Shown: one piece after another, positions 1 to 6,231 of the stretch
Numbering within the stretch: the first letter of the stretch is position 1
How the letters are laid out: the number at the start of each line of letters is the position of its first letter
NCBI GenBank assembly: GCA_937876395.1
Contig: CALEIM010000060.1
Coordinates: 1-17,377, forward strand
Direction: 5' to 3'
DNA from: an uncultured Wenzhouxiangella sp.
GTDB taxonomy: Bacteria; Pseudomonadota; Gammaproteobacteria; Xanthomonadales; Wenzhouxiangellaceae
DNA length: 17,377 nt
Position numbers and translations under genes: made by a program
Notes under the pieces: generated by a model
Told to the model about the DNA's origin: nothing
What the model saw: the letters and a program-made list of their open reading frames with translations, nothing else
Databases searched by the model: none

Positions 1-242
1 GCGGCTTCGCCGCCGGCCTGGCCGCGGCTGCCACCATCGTTGTGGCATCCGGCACCGGCCTGCCGATTTCCACCACCCATACCGCCGTTGGCGCCATTCT
101 CGGCGTGGGCCTGGCGCGTGGCATCGCTGCCATCAACCTCAAAACGGTCAGCTCGATTTTCATGTCCTGGATCATCACCGTGCCCGCCGGTGCCGTGCTG
201 TCACTGATTTTCTTCGTGATCCTGCGCGCCATACTGGGTTAG
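1..242 (+). CDS. PiT-family inorganic phosphate permease, C-terminal end (5' cut by window)
   Basis: Only the last 79 codons are present; the reading frame is open from base 3 and ends with TAG at 240-242. The peptide contains the small-residue-rich membrane segment and the 'GLPISTTHTAVGAI' stretch, which matches the conserved C-terminal 'S.T' signature of PiT (PF01384) phosphate/cation symporters. It is followed by a last hydrophobic helix ending 'FFVILRAILG'. The family imports phosphate across the inner membrane, usually with H+ or Na+. In many proteobacteria a PhoU-like DUF47 gene sits upstream, but that side is outside the window. The family call is firm; substrate details are inferred from the family. 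Confidence 0.9.
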   Translation, partial: GFAAGLAAAATIVVASGTGLPISTTHTAVGAILGVGLARGIAAINLKTVSSIFMSWIITVPAGAVLSLIFFVILRAILG

Positions 243-253
243 GCGGCCAGACG

Positions 254-263
254 TGCTATAAAT
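254..263 (+). promoter_or_regulatory. Extended -10 promoter candidate for the DUF937 gene
   Basis: TG-C-TATAAA (TG at 254-255, TATAAA at 257-262) lies just after the phosphate permease stop codon. It fits an extended -10 element. No good -35 is visible 17 bp upstream. If used, it would give a leader of about 150 nt before the ATG at 420. This is a motif match only. Confidence 0.35.
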
Positions 264-419
264 AAAGCCGATTGCGTCGATCTCTCAGCTAACGGCCGCG
301 GTCCAAAGTCTCCTGCCTGAGCCTTGAGCCTTTCAGCAATAGCTGCGAAACATACCCAATCAGGTAAACAAGTCGCTCGCTGAGGGCGAATAGTGGCAAT
401 CTGCAAGGGAACCCTGATC

Positions 420-1025
420 ATGAACAACCTGCTTTCGGTACTTTCATCAACACTCAATAGCGACACCATCAACGAAATTGGCCAGCAGATTGGTGCGCCG
501 GCCGAGCAAACCCGCGGCGCCATCAACGCCGCCCTGCCCACACTCATGGGCATGATGGCCAACAACAGCCGGTCCAAACAGGGTGGTGAAGCCCTGGCCC
601 GCGCCGTTCAGAAAGATCACGCCGGCGGCGGACTGCTCGACCAGGCACAAAACTTCATCCGCCAAGGCAACATCGGCAACGGTGAGGCGATTCTCGGCCA
701 CGTGCTCGGCTCACGCCAGGGTAGCGCCGAACAGCAGCTCGCCAGCAAAACCGGCCTCAGCAGCGGCCAGACACACCAACTTCTGGGTTTGCTCGCGCCG
801 CTGGTCATGGGTGCGCTGGGCAAACAGACGCAGGCCGAGGGCGGCGCCAGCGCCAGCAACGTCACGTCACTGCTGCAAGACTCGCTGGGCTCGCTGATGG
901 AAGGCTCTGGCGGCGCCATCGGCAGCCAGGTGCTGGGCAGCCTGCTCGGCGGCAACCAGAAAGGCGGCTCATCCGGACTGGCCCAGACCGCCACAAAACT
1001 ACTCGGCGGACTGTTCAGGAAATAA
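420..1025 (+). CDS. DUF937 family protein (YidB-like)
   Basis: This 201-residue protein of unknown function belongs to the DUF937/YidB family. ATG 420 is chosen because AAGGGA at 405-410 lies 9 nt upstream and the family typically begins near 'MNNLLSVL'. An in-frame GTG at 393 has no better support. The N-terminal half has the DUF937 pattern: 'IGQQIGAPAEQTRGAINAAL' followed by 'PTLMGMMA', with 'GNGEAILGHVLG' further on. A second 'GLSSGQTHQLLGLLAPLVMGALG' unit follows, and the last 70 residues are low-complexity Gly/Ser/Leu-rich. No signal peptide or transmembrane helix is evident, so it is probably cytoplasmic. It lies 44 bp before the Kbp-like gene on the same strand, so the two may be co-transcribed and end at the terminator at 1521. 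The family is fairly certain; no role can be read from the sequence. Confidence 0.85.
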   Translation: MNNLLSVLSSTLNSDTINEIGQQIGAPAEQTRGAINAALPTLMGMMANNSRSKQGGEALARAVQKDHAGGGLLDQAQNFIRQGNIGNGEAILGHVLGSRQGSAEQQLASKTGLSSGQTHQLLGLLAPLVMGALGKQTQAEGGASASNVTSLLQDSLGSLMEGSGGAIGSQVLGSLLGGNQKGGSSGLAQTATKLLGGLFRK

Positions 1026-1069
1026 CGCCCCAGTCTGAACCCAACAACAACTGCACGGAGATTTGCCTC

Positions 1070-1498
1070 ATGAGCATCTTCAACTTTGTAAAAAATGCCG
1101 GCAGCAAGTTGCTTGGCCGTGGAAAAAGCGACTCTGAATCACTCAAGGAACACACCAGTTCACTCGGCCTTCAGAGCGAATCGGTCAACATCGACTACCA
1201 GGATGGCAAGGTCGTTGCCAGCGGCTCGGCGAGCAGCCAGGAAGAAAAAGAAAAAATCCTGTTGGCACTGGGCAATGTTGACGGCGTTGAAACCATCGAC
1301 GAAGACATCAGCGTTGATGAACCCGGCCAGGCTCAAGCGACGTTTTACACAGTCAAATCCGGCGACACGCTTGGCGCGATTGCCCAGCAACACTACGGCA
1401 AGGCCAGCCAGTACATGAAAATCTTCGAAGCCAACCGCCCGATGCTCGAACACCCCGACCGCATCTACCCGGGGCAAGTGTTGCGCATTCCGGAATAG
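1070..1498 (+). CDS. kbp: BON-LysM protein, Kbp/YgaU-like potassium-binding protein
   Basis: This 142-residue protein is close to the E. coli Kbp (YgaU) length of about 149. ATG 1070 follows GGAG at 1057-1060. It has a short N-terminal segment ('MSIFNFVKNAGSKLLGRGK', typical of the family), a BON domain at about residues 25-88 ('VNIDYQDGKVVASGSA', then 'GNVDGVETIDEDI'), and a C-terminal LysM domain at about 92-141 ('YTVKSGDTLGAIAQQHYG', ending 'IYPGQVLRIPE'). E. coli Kbp is a cytoplasmic K+ sensor/binder that changes shape on K+ binding; the same role here is inferred from the matching architecture. There is no signal peptide, in keeping with the family despite the LysM domain. It is the second gene after DUF937, and a strong terminator follows 22 bp after the stop codon. 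Confidence 0.93.
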   Translation: MSIFNFVKNAGSKLLGRGKSDSESLKEHTSSLGLQSESVNIDYQDGKVVASGSASSQEEKEKILLALGNVDGVETIDEDISVDEPGQAQATFYTVKSGDTLGAIAQQHYGKASQYMKIFEANRPMLEHPDRIYPGQVLRIPE

Positions 1499-1520
1499 AC
1501 CTGGAATGAATTGATCCACC

Positions 1521-1554
1521 AAGCCACTCCGCCATGGCGGAGTGGCTTTTTTTT
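1521..1554 (+). terminator. Intrinsic terminator after the Kbp gene
   Basis: A perfect 13-bp inverted repeat (arms 1521-1533 and 1536-1548, two-base centre AT) is followed by an unbroken run of T at 1547-1554. This is a classical rho-independent terminator closing the DUF937-kbp unit. Confidence 0.93.
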
Positions 1555-1720
1555 GGGTCTATCCGGATCTCGCAAAGCCCTGATGAGTTTGCGTCACGCC
1601 TGGTCGCATGCTAGGTTGATTTCTCATGATGCTCAACAGATGCTAATTATGCGGAGAGTTCTGATTGGCGCTGCGGTCTTCTTTGCCACATCTCATCGCT
1701 TTAGCATGGAGGTGAATCAA

Positions 1721-4399
1721 ATGACAAAGCTATTGGCGCTCATAACTCTGCCCGTTGGTCTATTTCTTGCAACCACTGCTTTTGCGCACGATGCAGGCAG
1801 CTATTACGAGATTGTTCCCGAAATTCAGATCGGCGGACAATATGCAGACGCTATTCACGGCGGAACCGTTTACGTCGCTCAGGGTGCTCGTATTTTGACA
1901 TTTGCGGCTGATCAACACTCCGATCTCAATTTGATCCACACCACAAGGCCCGCTCCAGGAGCCATCCTCAGCCTTGCCCGATACGATGATCTGCTTTATG
2001 CCGCTTGGCGCGCCGGGGAAAGTGGCCAGATCAGAATCTTTGAATTGAACGAAGTCGGGCATCCCCGGTTTCTCAAGGATTTTGACTATGAACACGCCTA
2101 CGATTTTCCGGCATTCCCGATAGCGCTGGTCGTTCATGACCAGACTCTTTATGTGAGCGACTCGCAAGCTGTTCTGACCGCTTTTGATCTGTCGACACCA
2201 CTGGTTCCGGAAATCGGCGGCTGGGTTGGCGTCACATCATCGCTGGCCGGCGGCACTGCGGTCCTGGACCAAAGCAAGCTTTTGAACTGGGGGCAGACCG
2301 GGTTTTCCTCAGTGATGCTGGAGGTCATTGATATCAGCACGGCTCTTGAGCCACAACGGCTGTCCGGCTTTGCGCCCGCGGGGCTGACTGAACCGGACTT
2401 TCAAGTTCTTGCCGGAGACAAATATGCGGTTATGCTTGGCGGGGCCAAATATGTGGTTGACCTTCGTCACCCCACCACACCCCGGAGTCAGGCCACGCTT
2501 GGCTCCTTTGCCTCCACCCGCGGGTATCTGTCCGGCGACGTTCTGCTTGGTGGCTACGAGGGTGCCATACACCCTTGGAATCTCGGCAATCCTGCCAATC
2601 CGATACCTTTGGCTGCTGTCACAGCGCCTGCGGACGGAACCCGTCTGATTGCCCAGGGGCCAGGTGACGAGCAGTTGACGTTTTTCACCGACCCCGGCAA
2701 GTTGTTGACGGTAGACATTTCGGATGCGTCACGCCCTGTTCTTGCAGGCGTGCGGGAGATGTTGCCCGGAAGCGGAGTCGATGCGGTTACAAGCACCTCG
2801 GGTGCGGTGGTGCTCCTTGATCAGCAGGGCAGGCTCCAGTTGTTTGATTCGGAGCTGTCGCCACTTGGTCTGCTGGCACCGGAATCAGGCGACGCTGCTT
2901 TTTTCAGTGTCGATGTTCACGATGACACGGCAGTTTTGCTGTCGGCTCAGGGTCTGCATACCGTAGATCTTGGCGTGCCCGAGCAGCCGTCACTCACCGC
3001 CTCGTTGGCACTTCCTGATGAGATCTATTCCTACAGCCAGATTAGCGTTGGCGATCAGCGCGGATGGATCCTGACCCCTACGGTGCCCGGTCGCCTGATT
3101 GAGTTTGATCTTTCTGACCCCGTCAAGCCCCGGATCAGTCATGATCTGGTTATGTCAGCAAGCCTGATGGCTCATGAGGCCCAGCATCTTTACCTGGTCC
3201 TGGCTCAGGAGAATCGTCTGGCGGTATTTTCAACAAACCCAGGTTCGCCGCCGGAAGAGGTCGGAAGTTACAGTGGCTGCGCAAGCATTAGGGCACTCGA
3301 TGTGCACGAAAACATTGCGGTCATCTTGTGCCCGGATGGTTGGCGTTTTCTGGATGTTTCTGCCCCTGATTCGCCAAAGCTGCTTGGAGATTGGCCAGCA
3401 TCCAACCCATCGCGCATGAATCGACAGGTTCGGCTCGACTCACAACAGGCCTGGCTGGCCACCGACCATGGCGCCGAATTGCTCGACATTGCAAATCCTG
3501 CCGAGCCCGCTCTGCTCGCACGCTACCGCCTGCCCGGCACGCCAGAGGATCTGACAATGGCCGACCACGGTGTGTGGGCAGCACTTGGCGATGGCGGCCT
3601 TGCCCTGCTCGAAACACCCACCCCGGTCACCCGGGCGCACACCGCCGCCTGGTATCACCCCGAGCGCGCCGGTGAGGGCTGGATGATCGAAGTGCTCGAA
3701 GATGACAAGGCGCTGGGCTACTGGTTTACCTACGACGAACACGGCCAACAGAGCTGGATGATCGGCACCGGCACCGTGCGCGCCAACCGCATTCTGTTCG
3801 AGATGGAAACCGCGCGAGGTGGGCGTTTTGGCCCACAATTTAACCCCGCCGATGTCGAGTTCACGCCGGCCGGCCAGGTGCGCATGGTCTGGACTGGCTG
3901 CAACCGCGCCTGGTTCGAATACCTGCCCGATGGAAAAGACAAACTGGTTCTGGACCTTGAGCGGTTGAGCCGCACCCAGGGTCTGGAGGACTGCAACAAT
4001 GTTGAGGCGCCGATCGACACCGCGCCGGCCAACCAGAGCGGAAGTTGGTACGACCCGGCGCAGGCCGGCCAGGGTTTTACCCTGCAGTGGCTGGACACCG
4101 GCGATGCGCTGGTCAACTGGTTCACCTTTGATGCCCAGGGCAACCCTTACTGGATGCTCGGCGTCGGTCAGGCCCAGGGCGATGCGATCGTGTTTCCCGA
4201 AATAACTGCCACCCGCGGTGCCAGCTTCGGAGCCAGTTTTGATCCAGAAGATATCGAATACTTCCACTGGGGTGAACTGCAAGTCCAGCTCGGTTGCCGG
4301 ACCGGAACGGCCGAATACAATTCAGTTTTGCCACAGTTCCAGGCAGGCAGCTTTGATCTTGAGCGTCTGACCATTCCCGATGGAATAAGCTGCGATTGA
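1721..4399 (+). CDS. Secreted LVIVD-type beta-propeller protein with two tandem C-terminal 'SWYDP' modules
   Basis: This protein has 892 residues. ATG 1721 is preceded by GGAGGTG at 1708-1714. The frame stays open further upstream, but only this start gives a clean signal peptide (residues 1-21, cut after 'TTAFA'). Residues about 40-635 form repeated beta-blades of LVIVD/propeller type with recurring 'LxVxDxSxPxxP' turns, such as 'TAFDLSTPLVPE', 'LTVDISDASRPV' and 'LLDIANPAEPAL'. Two related modules follow: about 641-760 ('AAWYHPERAGEGWMIEV', 'YWFTYDEHGQQSWMIGTG') and about 772-890 ('GSWYDPAQAGQGFTLQW', 'NWFTFDAQGNPYWMLGVG'). Each ends with a Cys pair that could form a disulfide. No lipobox, autotransporter or sortase-like end is seen. 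It is probably periplasmic or secreted; the ligand is unknown. G+C rises from about 47% (1801-1860) to about 68% (3841-3900). Confidence 0.85.
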   Translation: MTKLLALITLPVGLFLATTAFAHDAGSYYEIVPEIQIGGQYADAIHGGTVYVAQGARILTFAADQHSDLNLIHTTRPAPGAILSLARYDDLLYAAWRAGESGQIRIFELNEVGHPRFLKDFDYEHAYDFPAFPIALVVHDQTLYVSDSQAVLTAFDLSTPLVPEIGGWVGVTSSLAGGTAVLDQSKLLNWGQTGFSSVMLEVIDISTALEPQRLSGFAPAGLTEPDFQVLAGDKYAVMLGGAKYVVDLRHPTTPRSQATLGSFASTRGYLSGDVLLGGYEGAIHPWNLGNPANPIPLAAVTAPADGTRLIAQGPGDEQLTFFTDPGKLLTVDISDASRPVLAGVREMLPGSGVDAVTSTSGAVVLLDQQGRLQLFDSELSPLGLLAPESGDAAFFSVDVHDDTAVLLSAQGLHTVDLGVPEQPSLTASLALPDEIYSYSQISVGDQRGWILTPTVPGRLIEFDLSDPVKPRISHDLVMSASLMAHEAQHLYLVLAQENRLAVFSTNPGSPPEEVGSYSGCASIRALDVHENIAVILCPDGWRFLDVSAPDSPKLLGDWPASNPSRMNRQVRLDSQQAWLATDHGAELLDIANPAEPALLARYRLPGTPEDLTMADHGVWAALGDGGLALLETPTPVTRAHTAAWYHPERAGEGWMIEVLEDDKALGYWFTYDEHGQQSWMIGTGTVRANRILFEMETARGGRFGPQFNPADVEFTPAGQVRMVWTGCNRAWFEYLPDGKDKLVLDLERLSRTQGLEDCNNVEAPIDTAPANQSGSWYDPAQAGQGFTLQWLDTGDALVNWFTFDAQGNPYWMLGVGQAQGDAIVFPEITATRGASFGASFDPEDIEYFHWGELQVQLGCRTGTAEYNSVLPQFQAGSFDLERLTIPDGISCD

Positions 4400-4774
4400 C
4401 GACCTAACCTGCCCATCAAATCCAGGCGGCGAAAATCCCACCTCGCCCCCAATGGGCCTGTAATGTCCGGTGCGCAGCACCCGCCGCATCCGGTCCAGCA
4501 GCGTCTCGCCCATGTTTGCCTTTCCAATAAAGTCCGTGGCATATTAGTTCGCGTTGAGGGCAAAAAAGCAGCGGCAAACCGGCCCGTCCGGCCGTAGGTA
4601 ATTTCGCAACTACACGTACGAACCGCCGCACAGCAACAGCCTGACCAGAACAAATAGGGAGACAAAACAGGTGTTTACACCGGCCGGAACCAAACCCAAC
4701 AGACTAACCGGCCATTCCGCCGCCTTACGATTGAACCGGGCCTGTCAGGTTTCGGACGTCACGCTCAACTGCTT
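4400..4774. other. Intergenic stretch at the left edge of the low-GC accessory patch
   Basis: There is no plus-strand gene here. The only recognisable coding trace is the minus-strand integrase-like scrap at 4460-4513. A small inverted repeat GGTGT-TT-ACACC lies at 4670-4681. A 14-bp word (CCGGGCCTGTCAGG, 4736-4749) recurs at 6134-6147. Two RYYYAAC boxes (4402-4408 and 4694-4700) resemble integron core sites but have no GTTRRRY partner. No intrinsic terminator is evident after the propeller gene. Confidence 0.6.
4460..4513 (-). pseudogene. Integron-integrase-like N-terminal fragment
   Basis: Reading leftwards from an ATG at 4513, the first 18 residues are 'MGETLLDRMRRVLRTGHY'. This resembles the usual start of integron-type tyrosine recombinases (LLD..R..LR..HYS.RTE..Y..W). 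The similarity stops at once: the next residues, 'RPIGGEVGFSPPG', do not continue the core-binding domain, and the open frame ends at 4322 with no catalytic R, H or Y motifs. A good Shine-Dalgarno (GGAAAGG, minus strand, at 4519-4525) sits 5 nt before the ATG, which argues for a former real start. It points away from the low-GC small-gene patch, as an integron integrase points away from its cassettes. The match is short and judged by eye, so it could be chance. Confidence 0.4.
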
Positions 4775-5149
4775 ATGACGATCATTCTCTACTTTGCCGC
4801 ATTTCTTGCAATTGCAGTCGGCGTTGCTCACTCCTGGCTCGGCGAGCGATACATCCTGGTTCGCCTGTTTCGCCGGCCAGATCTCCCAAAGCTGTTTGGA
4901 GGCACTGAATTTACGACACGAACGCTCAGGTTTGTCTGGCACATAACCTCCATTGCGTGGTGGGGCTTCGCCGCACTATTCATTCTTCTGGCTCGCCCAC
5001 CCATTTCTGCCCATGCCGTGGGAGTGGTTATCGGCGTGACATTCCTCGCTACTTCAGCCGTAGCACTTATAGTGTCACGGGCTCGGCATCTATCCTGGCT
5101 GGTCTTTCTGGCCATCGGGGTAATCGCTATCTATGCAACTCGCACTTAA
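4775..5149 (+). CDS. Small four-helix integral membrane protein of unknown function
   Basis: This 124-residue, very hydrophobic protein has about four transmembrane segments: residues about 1-20, 48-70, 77-97 and 104-121. A conserved-looking cytoplasmic loop follows helix 1, 'HSWLGERYILVRLFRRPDLP', and then 'TLRFVWHITSIAWWGFA'. I recall closely similar small hypothetical membrane proteins in many Proteobacteria, but know no function. No clear Shine-Dalgarno precedes ATG 4775. The stop codon TAA (5147-5149) is embedded in the Shine-Dalgarno of the next gene (AAGGAG, 5147-5152), so the two look translationally coupled. It seems intact. Nearby G+C is about 55% by a hand count of 4921-4980, lower than the metabolic genes to the right. 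Confidence 0.8.
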   Translation: MTIILYFAAFLAIAVGVAHSWLGERYILVRLFRRPDLPKLFGGTEFTTRTLRFVWHITSIAWWGFAALFILLARPPISAHAVGVVIGVTFLATSAVALIVSRARHLSWLVFLAIGVIAIYATRT

Positions 5150-5159
5150 GGAGTTACCG

Positions 5160-5324
5160 ATGATCGAACCCAAAGGTTGCTTTCCGGTATTCATTGTCAA
5201 AAATCTTGATGCGGCGAAGACTTTCTACGCAGAGAACTTTGGCTTTGATGTCGTCTTTTCAGGCGATTGGTATATTCACCTCGTTTCAAAATCAGGCGAA
5301 GAGTATCAGAGCGATTATGTCTAA
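5160..5324 (+). pseudogene. Truncated VOC/glyoxalase-family protein (N-terminal half-domain only)
   Basis: This 54-codon ORF has an excellent Shine-Dalgarno, AAGGAG at 5147-5152, 7 nt before ATG 5160. The start 'GCFPVFIVKNLDAAKTFYAE' followed by 'NFGFDVVFSGDWYIHLVS' is the first beta-alpha-beta unit of a vicinal oxygen chelate (glyoxalase/bleomycin-resistance/dioxygenase) domain. Such proteins are normally about 120-140 residues and carry a second half with the last metal ligands. Here the sequence loses similarity after 'SKSG' and stops at 5322-5324. No continuation is recognisable in the other plus-strand frames downstream, so this is more likely a truncation or deletion than a frameshift. 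Local G+C is about 43% (5221-5280). The fragment is probably non-functional. Confidence 0.75.
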
Positions 5325-5388
5325 GAACAGGAGCCTTGCAGACCTGAGAAATATCGGCAAAAAGATTACCGCTACGAGCTTGGGGAGT
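5317..5388 (+). pseudogene. Possible TfoX C-terminal/helix-hairpin-helix-like fragment
   Basis: An ATG at 5317 overlaps the stop of the VOC fragment and opens a frame beginning 'MSKNRSLADLRNIGKKIT'. The 'L.DLRNIGKK' string resembles the start of stand-alone TfoX C-terminal or HhH domains, which normally run on for about 60 more residues. Here the resemblance ends after about 18 residues, just before a REP-like hairpin. The frame then stays open by chance into the MliC gene. The match is short and was made by eye. Confidence 0.25.
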
Positions 5389-5413
5389 TGTAGGTCGGCC
5401 CGACGTGGCCGAC
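5388..5413 (+). repeat. REP-like hairpin, copy 1 (TTGTAG head)
   Basis: TTGTAG is followed by GTCGGCC (5394-5400), loop CGACGT, and GGCCGAC (5407-5413): a perfect 7-bp stem. A second copy with the same TTGTAG head and a nearly identical loop lies inverted at 12734-12759. The following bases (5417-5468) contain a duplicated 10-mer, CCAGGCTGCA, at 5417-5426 and 5459-5468, which may belong to the same element. Confidence 0.65.
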
Positions 5414-5487
5414 GGACCAGGCTGCACCCGACGGCTTCGCCGCGGCTTAACCCAGGGGCCAGGCTGCAAATGCAGGAGATTGGGAAC

Positions 5488-5832
5488 GTGCGTTTTTTGT
5501 CAGTTGTTTTTATTGTTTTTCTGGCCGGTTGCGGGCAAACCCTGCCCGATGGTGATACGGACCTGTCATTCAAGTACCGGTGTGAAAGTGGTCAAATTAT
5601 CAAGGCGTCATATCCTATGGATAGTAAGGCCATCGTGGATTACGACGGTCACCGCCTCGAAATGAAAATCGCGGTCTCAGCAAGTGGAGCGCGCTATGTT
5701 GGCGAAGGTCTGGAGTGGTGGACAAAGGGCACCGGAGCAGGCGCGCCAGGCACGCTGTTTCATCACCGGGAAGATGGCACTTCGGGGGCGGCTATCGAGC
5801 GCTGTACGCAGCTCGCTGATACGGCCCAATGA
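5488..5832 (+). CDS. mliC: MliC-family lipoprotein, C-type lysozyme inhibitor
   Basis: This 114-residue protein starts at GTG 5488, with AGGAG at 5474-5478 nine nt upstream. That start gives a canonical lipoprotein signal, 'MRFLSVVFIVFLAGC' (lipobox LAGC, lipidated Cys15). The longer open frame upstream runs through a REP-like repeat and is not credible as coding. The mature part carries the MliC (PF09864) hallmarks: 'YRCESGQIIKASYP', 'AIVDYDGHRLEM', then 'ISxSGARYV'-type 'SASGARYVGEGLEWWTKG', and a closing Cys in 'AIERC' that would pair with the Cys of 'YRCESG'. Members are outer-membrane or periplasmic inhibitors of c-type lysozyme (MliC/PliC). The gene is AT-richer than its neighbours (about 42% G+C at 5581-5640), suggesting recent arrival. 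It looks full-length. The family is clear; activity is inferred. Confidence 0.85.
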   Translation: MRFLSVVFIVFLAGCGQTLPDGDTDLSFKYRCESGQIIKASYPMDSKAIVDYDGHRLEMKIAVSASGARYVGEGLEWWTKGTGAGAPGTLFHHREDGTSGAAIERCTQLADTAQ

Positions 5833-6231
5833 ATCGCTGCGGTTGACGCCCGGAGCGCGGGTGTTGGCGAGTAAACCACCCTTGGAAACATATCGGCCGG
5901 ATGCTATTTTTGTGCCGATGAGTGACCAGCGACTCCCGCACTTGAGGTATGGCCTGGAGGTACCGCCTCCCCTGACTGGCCGCGTCCCCGGGTCCGCTTC
6001 GAGACACCGTTTTGCAAGCCGAGGGGTCATGTTGCGTGGCACGGCCTTGCTGATCAGGCTAAAATAGGCGGCTGCCTGCCGGCCTTTCTGGAATCGCCGG
6101 TCGTGGCAATCGCGGCCCGGATTCCCGTCACTGCCGGGCCTGTCAGGCAACAAATTCAAACCCGGCCGATTCTTCAGGGGGTCGGCGCAAACGCCCGCGA
6201 CCTTACCGGCGCAGGCTCTGGAGGACTGTCA
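5833..6231. other. Intergenic stretch with no recognisable gene
   Basis: I see no gene in these 400 bases. Open frames on both strands, including a longer minus-strand one crossing MliC, have no family resemblance or credible start signals. CCGGGCCTGTCAGG at 6134-6147 repeats the word at 4736-4749. A TAAAAT at 6060-6065 could be a -10 box for the leucine dehydrogenase gene, but no -35 sits at proper spacing. Confidence 0.55.

Noticed and set aside
1511..1720. Upstream extension of the propeller gene (70 more codons)
   Set aside because: It would begin in the terminator hairpin and bury the signal peptide. The GGAGGTG before 1721 gives a much better start.
3440..4282. 280-codon minus-strand open frame opposite the propeller gene
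   Set aside because: It is antisense to a clear signal-peptide protein with repeated domains. Long antisense frames are expected in GC-rich coding DNA.
4402..4700. RYYYAAC boxes at 4402-4408 and 4694-4700 as integron attC sites
   Set aside because: I scanned 4400-6230 for the matching GTTRRRY box on the plus strand and found none, so no complete attC can be drawn.
5194..5487. Upstream extension of the MliC frame as a fusion protein
   Set aside because: The open frame runs out of frame through the VOC fragment and then through the REP-like repeat. The GTG at 5488 has its own ribosome-binding site and a perfect lipoprotein signal.
5677..6159. 160-codon minus-strand open frame across MliC and the following gap
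   Set aside because: It shows no family resemblance, is Arg/Ser/Pro-rich as expected for antisense of GC-rich DNA, and overlaps a well-supported gene.
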